The notes under the pieces: generated by a model
The model's input: only the letters and a program-made list of their open reading frames with translations
Databases searched by the model: none
Told to the model about the DNA's origin: nothing
Program-made: the position numbers and the translations under genes
Part shown: positions 7,637-16,144 of the stretch, in pieces
Position numbering within the stretch: the stretch's first letter is position 1
Layout: the number at the start of each line of letters is the position of its first letter
Assembly (NCBI GenBank): GCA_934202525.1
Contig: CAKPYB010000016.1
Location: 1 to 63,533 of the forward strand
Direction: 5' to 3'
Source: an uncultured Prevotella sp.
GTDB lineage: Bacteria > Bacteroidota > Bacteroidia > Bacteroidales > Bacteroidaceae
Length of the DNA stretch: 63,533 bases

Positions 7637-9694
7637 TTACTTAATCATGTCAACGCTTCTCTTGAGGAATGCGTCGAGCGAAGCACCCTTCAACATACCG
7701 TTCTGAAGCAGGGCGAGGTCGATGAGCTGGTGAACAATGTTGTTGTTCTTAGCATAGCCCGAGATGATTTCGTTGCGCTTAGCCTTCTCATCGCTGATGG
7801 CCTTCTCAGTGTTGTGAACATCATCCTTCTCCTGCTGGGTAATCTCCTCAGGTTTCTTCTTGTTCTGCTCCTGATGGAGTACGGCAAGGCGAGCTTCCTG
7901 ACCCTTGATTTCTGCAAGGATTGGCTTCAATGTTTCGGCTGTATTGGCCTCAGCATCTTCCAATACCTTCTTTACCAGAGCATGGTCTGAGTTCAGTACG
8001 ATGTTGTAGCTGTCTGGCATCTGACCGTAGAAGTTCATGCCTGCCTGGAACTGGCTCATCGCCTTCATACGGCGCATGTATTCGTTCTGGGTGATGAGCA
8101 CTGGCTGGTTCTGTTCGCCCAAAGCCTGAATCTCAACAAAGAATTCTGTCTTGTCGAGCTGAGGCATCTGAGAGCGGAAAACTTCTGTCAAGTTGTCAGA
8201 CTGCTCCTTGCTCAAATCAGTCTTCTTAGCATCTTCCTTCACGATGAGGCGGTCGATGATGTCGGCGTCAACACGTGTAAAGCGGCTCTTCTCCAACTTC
8301 TGCTCCAGCATGTTTACCATCGGCGTATCGAGCTGACCTTCCATCAGGAGTACGGAATAACCCTTCTGCTTGGCAGCCTCGATGTAAGAATACTGCTCCT
8401 CCTTGTTGTTGGCGTAGAGATAAACCAGGTTGCCATCCTTATCGGTCTGGTTGTCCTTAATCAGCGTCTTATACTCCTCGAAAGTAAAGTACTTGCCCTC
8501 AACATCTTTCAGGAGTGCGAAGTCCTTGGCGCGCTCGTAGAAATCTTCCTGAGAGAGCATTCCGTAGTTGATGAAGATCTTGAGATCATCCCATTTCTCT
8601 TCAAACTCCTTGCGGTTCTCCTTGAAGATAGAGTTCAAGCGGTCAGCCACCTTCTTGGTGATGTAGGTAGAAATCTTCTTCACGTTGCTGTCGCTCTGCA
8701 AATAGCTTCGGCTTACGTTCAGCGGAATGTCCGGTGAATCGATTACACCATGAAGCAAGGTAAGGAATTCCGGTACAATGCCTTCTACCTGGTCTGTTAC
8801 GAACACCTGGTTGCAATACAGCTGAATCTTATTGCGCTGCATGTCGATGCTGCTCTTGATGCGTGGGAAGTAGAGAATACCCGTGAGGTTGAATGGGAAG
8901 TCTACGTTCAGGTGAATCCAGAACAATGGGTCGTCCTGCATTGGATAAAGGGTGTGATAGAACTTCTTATAGTCCTCATCCTTCAAGGTGCTAGGAGTCT
9001 TGGTCCAGAGAGGCTCCACATTATTAATAATGTTATCCTCATCAGTCTCCACATTCTTTCCGTCCTTCCACTCGGTCTTCTTGCCGAAGGCTACAGGCAC
9101 TGCCATAAACTTGCAGTACTTGTTCAGAAGTTCCTCAATCTTGCTCTTCTGCAGGAATTCCTTGCAGTCGTCAGCAATGTGGAGGATGATGTCTGAACCG
9201 CGCTCAGCCTTGTCAGCATCTTCGATTTCGAAAGCAGGTGAACCATCGCAGCTCCACTTTACAGCCTTGCTTCCCTCTTTGTAGCTCTTGGTAATGATTT
9301 CCACCTTGCTGGCTACCATGAAAGAAGAATAGAAGCCGAGACCGAAGTGGCCGATAATGGCGTTGGCATTCTCCTTATACTTGTCGAGGAAGTCAGTAAC
9401 GCCTGAGAATGCAATCTGGTTGATATATTTATCGATTTCCTCCTCAGTCATACCGATTCCGCGGTCGCTGATAGTCAGGGTTCCAGCCTTCTCATCGAGA
9501 GAGATGCGAACGGTTGTGTCGCCAATCTCGCCCTTGAAATCGCCCTGAGCTGCAAGAGTCTTCAACTTCTGTGTAGCATCTACGGCGTTTGAAACCATCT
9601 CACGGAGGAAGATGTCATGATCTGAATATAAGAATTTCTTGATGACAGGGAAAATGTTCTCTGTCGTTACACCAATATTACCTTTCTGTGCCAT
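7637..9694 (-). CDS. htpG: Molecular chaperone HtpG (Hsp90)
   Basis: 685 residues, on the long side for HtpG. The N-terminal GHKL ATPase has all its boxes: LREMVSNAVDA (Glu/Asn for Mg-ATP), ISDRGIGMT, and GHFGLGFYSSFMV (lid). The middle domain holds the catalytic-loop Arg in NVSRSYLQ, and a C-terminal dimerisation domain ends the protein. It is a cytosolic homodimer that remodels client proteins under stress. It is transcribed alone between a palindromic element upstream and a strong terminator downstream. I find no clear TAnnTTTG promoter, so its expression may depend on another sigma factor or a divergent element. Confidence 0.97.
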   Translation of the reverse strand: MAQKGNIGVTTENIFPVIKKFLYSDHDIFLREMVSNAVDATQKLKTLAAQGDFKGEIGDTTVRISLDEKAGTLTISDRGIGMTEEEIDKYINQIAFSGVTDFLDKYKENANAIIGHFGLGFYSSFMVASKVEIITKSYKEGSKAVKWSCDGSPAFEIEDADKAERGSDIILHIADDCKEFLQKSKIEELLNKYCKFMAVPVAFGKKTEWKDGKNVETDEDNIINNVEPLWTKTPSTLKDEDYKKFYHTLYPMQDDPLFWIHLNVDFPFNLTGILYFPRIKSSIDMQRNKIQLYCNQVFVTDQVEGIVPEFLTLLHGVIDSPDIPLNVSRSYLQSDSNVKKISTYITKKVADRLNSIFKENRKEFEEKWDDLKIFINYGMLSQEDFYERAKDFALLKDVEGKYFTFEEYKTLIKDNQTDKDGNLVYLYANNKEEQYSYIEAAKQKGYSVLLMEGQLDTPMVNMLEQKLEKSRFTRVDADIIDRLIVKEDAKKTDLSKEQSDNLTEVFRSQMPQLDKTEFFVEIQALGEQNQPVLITQNEYMRRMKAMSQFQAGMNFYGQMPDSYNIVLNSDHALVKKVLEDAEANTAETLKPILAEIKGQEARLAVLHQEQNKKKPEEITQQEKDDVHNTEKAISDEKAKRNEIISGYAKNNNIVHQLIDLALLQNGMLKGASLDAFLKRSVDMIK

Positions 9695-9768
9695 AATATA
9701 AAATGTTTTTATTCGTATTTACTTTATTATTGTTTGGCAAGGGGGCTTACAAATAGCGTGCCAAAATA

Positions 9769-9890
9769 TAAGAAAGGTCTGAAAGCCCCAAATACATCAC
9801 GCCCTGCAAGGGCAAAAGCTTCGTTGCATCAAGGTATAATCAAAGCTTTTTGCTCTTACAGGGCGTGTAGAGTTCACTTTCGGAAACTGA
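9769..9890 (+). repeat. Composite palindromic element, copy R3 (short, degenerate)
   Basis: It holds a degenerate GGTCTGAAAGCCCC end, a GCCCTGCAAGGGC palindrome, AAAGCTT...AAAGCTTTT mirrored halves, then CAGGGCGTGTAGAGTTCACTT. The CCCAGGGC palindromes of the long copies are absent, so this is a deleted form. It lies between sdaA and htpG. Confidence 0.75.
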
Positions 9891-9899
9891 ATCTCATGG

Positions 9900-11114
9900 T
9901 TAAATGTCTCTTGGGAATCCCTTTGCCAAACCACCTTCGCTCGTTTCCTTGTAAAGCGAAGGAAGGTCATGACCCGTCTGGCGCATCACTTCAACCACAC
10001 GGTCGAAAGATACGGTATGATGGCCATCTGAGAAGGAAGCGTAGAGGTCTGCATCCAAAGCTCGGGCGGCAGCAAAGGCATTTCGCTCGATGCAAGGAAT
10101 CTGAACCAGTCCGCAAACAGGGTCGCAGGTCATTCCGAGATGATGCTCCAATCCCATTTCGGCAGCATATTCTACCTGAGCCGGACTGCCTCCGAAAAGC
10201 TGACAGGCTGCAGCCGAAGCCATGGCGCAGGCAACACCTACCTCGCCCTGGCAACCTACATCAGCACCACTGATAGAAGCATTCTGCTTTACGATGTTGC
10301 CCACCAATCCGGCTGTAGCCAAAGCTCTCAAGATGCGCTGTTCACTCATATCATGAGAAGTAAACATGTGGTAGAGTACGGCTGGCAATACACCACAGGC
10401 GCCACAGGTAGGAGCTGTAACGATGGTGCCACCCGAAGCATTCTCTTCGCTCACAGCCAGCGCATAAGCATAAACCAAGCCGCGGCTCTGCAGGGAAGCA
10501 CGGTAACCCTTCGCCTTTATATAATAGGTGGCAGCCTTACGCTGTAGCTTCAGCGGACCAGGCAAAACACCTTCATGGTCCAAACCATTTCTGATGCTCT
10601 GCTTCATCGTTTGCCAAACCATGTCGAGATAATCCCAGATATCATCCGATTCGCATTTCTCAACATACTCCCAGAATGAGCGTCCGTTATCATAGCACCA
10701 TTGCTTGATGTCGGCGAGCTTGTTCAGATCATAAACATCCTTGGCGCCCAGCTCTTCGTTGCCGGCAGTACCATCTGATATGGCTCCACCACCAATACTG
10801 TAAACGGTCCATTCATCAATAATATCGTCGTTCAGATCCTTGCCCACAAATTTCATTCCGTTGGGATGATAAGGCAGGAAAGTCTGTGGCTGCCAGATGA
10901 TGTTCACGGTTTTATGAGGTCTGAGTACTTCTTCTATTGCCACATCAGTCATGTGTCCCTTACCTGTAGCAGCCAGACTTCCATAGAGGGTTACTTCATA
11001 ATAAGAAGCGTTAGGGCAACGCTCCAGGAAAAGCTTGGCTGCACGCTGGGGCCCCATCGTATGACTGCTCGATGGTCCCTTACCTACTCTATACAATTCC
11101 TTTAATGATTTCAT
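9900..11114 (-). CDS. sdaA: L-serine ammonia-lyase (iron-sulfur dependent, single chain)
   Basis: 404 residues. The enzyme deaminates serine to pyruvate with a labile 4Fe-4S cluster. The N-terminal beta domain begins with VGKGPSSSHTMGPQRAA, a family signature. The alpha domain carries the cluster cysteines in APTCGACG and in MTCDPVCGLVQIPCIERNA. Its length fits the fused alpha-beta form. The product feeds pyruvate metabolism, which links loosely to the PFOR encoded at 25.7 kb. It is transcribed leftward between elements R4 and R3. Confidence 0.95.
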   Translation of the reverse strand: MKSLKELYRVGKGPSSSHTMGPQRAAKLFLERCPNASYYEVTLYGSLAATGKGHMTDVAIEEVLRPHKTVNIIWQPQTFLPYHPNGMKFVGKDLNDDIIDEWTVYSIGGGAISDGTAGNEELGAKDVYDLNKLADIKQWCYDNGRSFWEYVEKCESDDIWDYLDMVWQTMKQSIRNGLDHEGVLPGPLKLQRKAATYYIKAKGYRASLQSRGLVYAYALAVSEENASGGTIVTAPTCGACGVLPAVLYHMFTSHDMSEQRILRALATAGLVGNIVKQNASISGADVGCQGEVGVACAMASAAACQLFGGSPAQVEYAAEMGLEHHLGMTCDPVCGLVQIPCIERNAFAAARALDADLYASFSDGHHTVSFDRVVEVMRQTGHDLPSLYKETSEGGLAKGFPRDI

Positions 11115-11181
11115 AATTTTTCTCTCGTATTTAATATTTTTACTTATCGATTTCGCCTTTAAAAATGGGCTCAGTTACTTA

Positions 11182-11429
11182 TTGAAGTTTCGCAAGTTTT
11201 GCCCCACACGCCCTGAAAGGGCAGAAGCTCCTAGCCCAGGGCATCGCCCTGGGTTATTACGGACGCAAACCTGTCGCCCTGTAAGGGCAAAAGCTTTAAA
11301 ACTCCAAGCAACACATAAAGCTTTTGCCCTTACAGGGCGCCTTGTTGATTGCTATGATACCCAGGGCGATGCCCTGGGCTAGGAGCTTTTGGGCCTTCAG
11401 CCCGTACTTGAACCACTTACGAAACTTGA
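11182..11429 (-). repeat. Composite palindromic element, copy R4 (complete, inverted)
   Basis: A complete 248-bp copy in the opposite orientation to R2. The left end TTGAAGTTTCGCAAGT and right end ACTTACGAAACTTGA are near-perfect terminal inverted repeats. Terminus B (CCACACGCCCTGAAAGGGC) is on the left and terminus A (GGGCCTTCAGCCCG) on the right. This copy best defines the boundaries of the family. Confidence 0.88.
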
Positions 11430-11461
11430 GTTACTTATTTCTTCAGTTTACCATCCGAAAG

Positions 11462-12238
11462 TTACTTCATCTGCTTGGCTTTCAGGATGATAATATCCGT
11501 GAGGGGCCTGTCGTTGTTTGCCTTATCGGTTGCCACACTCTGAATCTTGTCAACCACATCCATGCCTTCAAGCACTTCTCCGAACACGGTGTAGCCATTG
11601 TCAAGATGAGGCACTCCACCATGCTTGATGTAGCCCTGCTGCAACTGCTCAGAAGGAATGGCGTAATCCTTGCCTTCCCGTTTCAGTTTTTCTACATAAT
11701 ATTCCATCTGCCGTGGAGAAAAATTTCTGCCCCAGGTGATGTAGAAATCAGTAGACGCTGAAGCTTTGGTCGGATTCTCATCATCGCCTTCACGAGCCGC
11801 ACAGAGCTGTCCGCGCTTATGATAATATTTAGGATAGATGATTTCTGCCGGAACCGTATAGTTTACATCAAACTTCTGCGGCTTTTCCATGTTCACCTTT
11901 CTGCATGAATAATCGCCACCCTGAATCATGAAATTCTTGATGACACGCTGAAAGATGCAACCGTCATAATAGCCCGAATTGACAAGTTTTAGGAAATTAT
12001 CCCGATGCTTGGGAGTATCGTTGTAGAGAGCCACGAGAATGTTGCCCATCGTAGTTTCCAGCAACACCTGAGGGCAGGTTGGATCGTGCGGTGTTTCCCA
12101 GTCAAGCAGAGAATCGGGCTTAGACGCCACAACTTTTCCGGCTGGTTCTGATGTGTTCTGATTGCCTTCACTCTGAGCGAATGTCGTAACAGGCACCGTA
12201 AGAAGAGCGAGTGTCAATAATCTGATGATCTTCTTCAT
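11462..12238 (-). CDS. Secreted cyclophilin-type peptidyl-prolyl isomerase
   Basis: 258 residues with a signal peptide ending TFA-QSE and a Ser/Asn-rich linker. The cyclophilin domain starts at VLLETTMGNI and shows FQRVIKNFMIQGGDY (active-site FxR...Q) and the end block HLDNGYTVFGEVLEGMDVVDKI. An insert of about 60 residues (CRKVNMEKPQ ... SPRQMEYYVEKLKREGKDY) interrupts the core, as in many Bacteroidetes homologues. It probably catalyses proline isomerisation during envelope protein folding. It is a single gene with its own -7 element. Confidence 0.93.
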   Translation of the reverse strand: MKKIIRLLTLALLTVPVTTFAQSEGNQNTSEPAGKVVASKPDSLLDWETPHDPTCPQVLLETTMGNILVALYNDTPKHRDNFLKLVNSGYYDGCIFQRVIKNFMIQGGDYSCRKVNMEKPQKFDVNYTVPAEIIYPKYYHKRGQLCAAREGDDENPTKASASTDFYITWGRNFSPRQMEYYVEKLKREGKDYAIPSEQLQQGYIKHGGVPHLDNGYTVFGEVLEGMDVVDKIQSVATDKANNDRPLTDIIILKAKQMK

Positions 12239-12277
12239 ATTTTTGTATAATTTTACATCTATTTATGTTATCGGATG

Positions 12278-12285
12278 CAAAGATA
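12278..12285 (-). promoter_or_regulatory. -7 element TATCTTTG for the cyclophilin gene
   Basis: The minus-strand TATCTTTG lies 40 bp before the ATG. The -33 region is A-rich with no clear TTTG. It is divergent from the plus-strand -7 at 12351. Confidence 0.65.
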
Positions 12286-12350
12286 ATGATTTTATTCTAA
12301 AAAAATGATTTTTTATGCGGGAAAAGTTACTTTGTTTCATACATTCTTCA

Positions 12351-12358
12351 TATCTTTG
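12351..12358 (+). promoter_or_regulatory. -7 element TATCTTTG for the Gly/Tyr-rich protein
   Basis: TATCTTTG is followed by GCAG, 28 bp before the ATG at 12387. TTTG at 12331 is slightly too close (16 bp) to be an ideal -33. Confidence 0.65.
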
Positions 12359-12386
12359 CAGCAGAAGACAGAAAATGCAATCAATT

Positions 12387-13295
12387 ATGACGAAAAAAAT
12401 ATATTTTATCATCGCTTTTTGCACTTTCCTCACTACAGAAGCAAGTGCACAGCAACAGGTAAGCTTCGGACCATTGCACAGTCCGGACAGTCCGCGCGAA
12501 GAATGGTTGCTGCCTGGCGATACGGTTTACCAGGCAGGAAAGCCAATGGTTTATCAGGGCAAACCGGTGAAGAATGCTTATCAGCCTCCTACCCAACTAT
12601 CAGATAAGAAAGAGACTCTAGGTAAAAACGGGTTGATTGGGGATGCTTCACTCGACAGTACCTATTATAATAATCCCATCTCCAACCTTACCAACAACTG
12701 GAGTTATCCGTTGGGTTATGGCTGGGGGCTGCACAAGGGGCTGAATCTCTCGGTAGATCTTTCTGCCTTTGCCACATTCGGCAAGAATGTGCCACACAAA
12801 GGCGGTTTCACCCAGACCATCGATGCAACCTACTTAACACCGCTCACCAAAGACAACAAACTCTGGCTGGCTCTTGGTACTTATATCAACAACGTAAACT
12901 ATGGTGGAGACAGTTATCATGACGGTGGAGTCTACGGCATTCTGGGCTACCAGTTTAATGAGCATTGGGTGGCTTACGTTTACGGTCAGCTTAGTGTAGC
13001 CAACAATTACAATTCTCTCTACGGCCGTTATGGAGGTTATGGCTATGGTCCCTACGGCTTTTCGCCTTGGGGCTACGGAATGTATCCTTGGGGAATGGGA
13101 AGAGGAATCATGCCGGGCGGTTACGGAATGGGAGTACCTGGCGCCAACGTTTTAGGAGCCGGCGTAAGATACACCAATTCGAAAAAGACTTTCTCCATCG
13201 GCTTAAACGTAGAAGGAGTTTGGTATGATAATAAGACACCATCCTATTTCAAGCAATACGACTATCCTGTGCCAAAAACGCCTGAAAAAGATTAA
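12387..13295 (+). CDS. Outer-membrane-type protein with Gly/Tyr-rich segment
   Basis: 302 residues from MTKKIYF, chosen because the signal peptide (ending ASA-QQQ) starts there; an in-frame ATG at 12315 lies upstream of the promoter. The body has alternating beta-strand patterns (GLNLSVDLSAFATFG, LWLALGTYINNVNYG, HWVAYVYGQLSV, KTFSIGLNVEGVWYD), as expected of a small beta-barrel. A low-complexity Gly/Tyr/Pro/Met stretch (about residues 214-252) probably forms an extended loop. I recognise no characterised family. It is monocistronic, ending at a strong terminator. Confidence 0.8.
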   Translation: MTKKIYFIIAFCTFLTTEASAQQQVSFGPLHSPDSPREEWLLPGDTVYQAGKPMVYQGKPVKNAYQPPTQLSDKKETLGKNGLIGDASLDSTYYNNPISNLTNNWSYPLGYGWGLHKGLNLSVDLSAFATFGKNVPHKGGFTQTIDATYLTPLTKDNKLWLALGTYINNVNYGGDSYHDGGVYGILGYQFNEHWVAYVYGQLSVANNYNSLYGRYGGYGYGPYGFSPWGYGMYPWGMGRGIMPGGYGMGVPGANVLGAGVRYTNSKKTFSIGLNVEGVWYDNKTPSYFKQYDYPVPKTPEKD

Positions 13296-13317
13296 GGAAA
13301 AAGATAAAGCATAAAAA

Positions 13318-13370
13318 GAAAGAGGTTCACTTTTCAATATAATCATATTGAAGTGAACCTCTAAGTTTAT
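13318..13370. terminator. Bidirectional terminator
   Basis: AGAGGTTCAC plus TTCAATAT on the left (from 13321) pairs with ATATTGAA plus GTGAACCTCT on the right (to 13362), with a 2-nt bulge. It sits between convergent transcripts: the Gly/Tyr-rich gene and the wecB-like gene. Confidence 0.8.
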
Positions 13371-13435
13371 TCTGAAAAGAATCAGTTTACATAGCATCAT
13401 CTCTCTCCATGAGATTATACCTATGAGTTTAGATT

Positions 13436-14545
13436 CTATTCAGCGAGAATCTGGACTATTCTTTCTGCTGAGCGACCATCCCATCTGTCAGGAATGCCCG
13501 CTTTCTTCCATTCACCCTTCAGAAGTTTCTGCATAGTTTGCTTCAGTAACTCCGGATCTTCAGCAACCAGTTCGTTAGTACCCACCTTTACGGTTTCAAT
13601 ATGCTCAGTATAGCTGTTGAGCGTAATGCAAGGGACCCCATTGAAGGTAGCTTCTTCAGCCACATTACCCGAATCGGTAATCACACCTTTGGCGTGAGCT
13701 GTAAGATAAGCAAACGACAGATAATCGAGCGGCTGAACCACCTGGATTCCACTCTGATGATTACTCTCTTCCTGATAAGCCTTGAATGCGAGTACGAAGC
13801 CTAAGGCTTTGCCACGAAGCGGAGCTATGACCTTCACTCCAGCCTGGCGCGACTCTTCGTCTATGACAGAAATGAGCGATTTCATCTCATCAATGTTATT
13901 GACGATAGCCTTGCGGTTCAAGGTAAGAACCATATATTCACCTTCTTTCAGATGATACTCGTCCATGACTTCAGGACGCTGCATTTTAGACTGAAGGAAG
14001 CGGATGTTGTCGATAAGTACATTTCCTACCATATAAACCTTAGACAATTCTGCACCTTCCTTGTTGGCAATGCTGTTGTTTGAAATGCCTGCGGTAAAGA
14101 GAATATCTGACAAGCCATCAATCACCAGACGGTTGATTTCCTTTGGCATGGTAATGTCAAAGCTGCGGGTTCCTGCTGCAATATGAGCAAGCTGTACACC
14201 CTGCTTCTTGGTAACAATAGCCACAGCCATGGTTGAAGCCAGATCATCAACCACAATGACAACATCTGTAGCATTCTGCTGCAGATAGCGCTCAAACTGG
14301 CCCATTACCTGTCCGGTAAGTTCGTTCATGTTTGGACAGTCTACGCCGAGATAAGCATCCGGTTTCTGAATGCCTAAGTCATCGAAAAGAGAAGATTCCA
14401 ATGTCGGATCATCCTCTTTTCCTGTGTAAACCAACTGATAGCTGATTTCGTTACCAGCTTCCTGAGCATTACGAATTGCTCTAATTACGGGCGCAACCTT
14501 GATAAAGTTAGGTCTTGCACCTGCAACGATACAGATTTTCTTCAT
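13436..14545 (-). CDS. UDP-N-acetylglucosamine 2-epimerase-like protein (divergent WecB)
   Basis: 369 residues with the GT-B fold of non-hydrolysing epimerases. ARPNFIKVAPVIRA near the N-terminus and ITDSGNVAEEATFNGVPCITLN (the TDSG..EEA..G.P signature) are present. The usual GQHYD motif after the first strand is replaced by YTGKEDDPTLESSLF, and the usual RxxTERPE is SYTEHIETV. The fold is therefore clear, but the exact substrate is less so. UDP-GlcNAc to UDP-ManNAc conversion for surface polysaccharide is the default guess. No polysaccharide genes adjoin it. It may be the last gene of the M48-NfeD-slipin run. Confidence 0.85.
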   Translation of the reverse strand: MKKICIVAGARPNFIKVAPVIRAIRNAQEAGNEISYQLVYTGKEDDPTLESSLFDDLGIQKPDAYLGVDCPNMNELTGQVMGQFERYLQQNATDVVIVVDDLASTMAVAIVTKKQGVQLAHIAAGTRSFDITMPKEINRLVIDGLSDILFTAGISNNSIANKEGAELSKVYMVGNVLIDNIRFLQSKMQRPEVMDEYHLKEGEYMVLTLNRKAIVNNIDEMKSLISVIDEESRQAGVKVIAPLRGKALGFVLAFKAYQEESNHQSGIQVVQPLDYLSFAYLTAHAKGVITDSGNVAEEATFNGVPCITLNSYTEHIETVKVGTNELVAEDPELLKQTMQKLLKGEWKKAGIPDRWDGRSAERIVQILAE

Positions 14546-14663
14546 TTTTATCCTGTTTAATATTTTTTACTTACTGAACTTGCAGTTTACTGATATTCAG
14601 AGTGCTTTATTTTTTTTGAGCCAATCTTGAGCCTAAGGGCATTATCCATTGACTCAGAGGTCT

Positions 14664-15614
14664 TTATCCCTTGAAAAGGTCTTTGATTCCTCCTATAGAA
14701 CCCAAGAGATTGGTTGCCTCGTATGGGAGATAAACCACCTTATTATCCTTACCCTGAGCCACTTCCTGCATCATGCTGATGTATTTCTGGGCCAGGAGAT
14801 AGTTGGCAGGATTCGTACTCTGCCCTACAGCTTCCGTAATCTTCTGAATGGCAATAGCCTCGGCCTCTGCCTTACGGATGCGGGCAGTAGCCTCACCTTC
14901 TGCATTCAGAATAGCCTGCTGTTTGGCAGCCTCAGCCTTGTTTACGATGGCAGCCTTCTCACCTTCTGAGAGCAGACGCTGCTTTTCCTTCTCACCTTCT
15001 GAAGTCAGGATGGTAGCTCGCTTGTTGCGTTCAGCCTGCATCTGCTTTTCCATCGCCTGGAGCACACTCTCAGGAGGTGTAATATCCTGCAACTCTACTC
15101 GGTTAACCTTGATTCCCCACTTATTGGTTGCATCATCCAGAACCGCACGCAGTTTGGTGTTGATCGTATCGCGTGAAGTAAGCGTCTGGTCAAGTTCCAT
15201 CTCACCTATAATATTACGCAAGGTGGTTTGGGTCAGTTTCTCTATTGCGTTTGGCAGATTGTTGATTTCATACACACTCTTGAATGGGTCGACAATCTGA
15301 AAATAGAGCAGCGCATTAATCTGCATCTGGATATTATCCTTAGTAATTACGTTCTGACGGTCGAAATCATAAACCTGTTCACGAAGGTCAATGCTGTTAG
15401 TATAAACGTATCTTCCGTTTCTCATCGCCACAATATCCTTAGCATGGTCAATGAAAGGAATGATGATATTAATACCCGGTTTGAGTGTAGCATAATATCT
15501 TCCGAGACGCTCTATGATTTTCGTCTCACTCTGAGGGATGATAACGATGGTTTTCTTAACCACTACGAGTGCAAGTGCTACTAGAGCAATCAGCACGTAA
15601 ATTCCTATGTTCAT
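14664..15614 (-). CDS. Slipin/stomatin-like SPFH protein (QmcA type)
   Basis: 316 residues. One N-terminal membrane helix (IGIYVLIALVALALVVV) leads into an SPFH/band-7 domain (IIERLGRYYATLKPGINIIIPF, through the VELQDITPP motif). A long Ala/Glu/Lys helix (ERNKRATILTSEGEKEKQ ... AEAEAIAIQ) follows, as in paraslipins. Such proteins oligomerise in membrane microdomains and scaffold proteases. The gene lies directly after an NfeD gene and near an M48 protease on the same strand, a classical functional partnership. Confidence 0.93.
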   Translation of the reverse strand: MNIGIYVLIALVALALVVVKKTIVIIPQSETKIIERLGRYYATLKPGINIIIPFIDHAKDIVAMRNGRYVYTNSIDLREQVYDFDRQNVITKDNIQMQINALLYFQIVDPFKSVYEINNLPNAIEKLTQTTLRNIIGEMELDQTLTSRDTINTKLRAVLDDATNKWGIKVNRVELQDITPPESVLQAMEKQMQAERNKRATILTSEGEKEKQRLLSEGEKAAIVNKAEAAKQQAILNAEGEATARIRKAEAEAIAIQKITEAVGQSTNPANYLLAQKYISMMQEVAQGKDNKVVYLPYEATNLLGSIGGIKDLFKG

Positions 15615-15662
15615 GATGTTTATACGATTAAGTGAATAATGTTGACTCTAAACTTTTCCTAC

Positions 15663-16121
15663 CTAGATTTTTTCTACCTTGAGGATGATAGATTCGTGGC
15701 CTAAGATTCGAACCTTATCGCCTACAGCAAGCGGTTCGGCAAGATGCGGAGCTTCTGCTTTCCAATCATCTCCATCCAGTTTCACTCTGCCGAAACCTCC
15801 GGCAGGAATCATTTCGGTCACTTCCCCTATCTGTCCTGCCAGCGCATCGGCGTTACTGCGGCGGTCTTCCCCACCCTTGTGCAGCGCTTTCAGCAGATGA
15901 GGACGAACCAGCCAGATGCTAAGCATGGAGCAGATTGCCCAAACCACTACCTGCACCCAGAAAGGTGCTTCTACCAATGCCACAGGAATGCTGATGAGCG
16001 CACCAATGGCAAAACAAGTAACATAGAAATCGCCCGAAGACAACTCTAAGATGAGGCAGATGAACATCACCGATGTCCATACCAGCCAAAGGTTATGAGA
16101 TAAATACTCCATACTTAACAA
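15663..16121 (-). CDS. NfeD-family membrane protein
   Basis: 152 residues; an ATG three codons inward (16112) is also possible. Two or three membrane helices fill the N-terminal half (LVWTSVMFICLILEL, ALISIPVALVEAPFWVQVVVWAICSMLSIWLV). A C-terminal OB-fold domain follows (LAGQIGEVTEMIPAGGFGRVKLDG ... VGDKVRILG). NfeD OB domains pair with slipin partners, and this gene sits 48 nt ahead of the slipin gene. Confidence 0.9.
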   Translation of the reverse strand: MLSMEYLSHNLWLVWTSVMFICLILELSSGDFYVTCFAIGALISIPVALVEAPFWVQVVVWAICSMLSIWLVRPHLLKALHKGGEDRRSNADALAGQIGEVTEMIPAGGFGRVKLDGDDWKAEAPHLAEPLAVGDKVRILGHESIILKVEKI

Positions 16122-16144
16122 TTTTAGTTTGATTCTTCTAATCC

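Noticed and set aside
11182..11382. Short open frames inside the palindromic elements (also at 3180-3290, 51085-51411, 56779-56970)
   Set aside because: They follow the repeat sequence, shift frame between copies, lack start signals, and the same peptide strings appear on either strand. They are repeat DNA, not genes.
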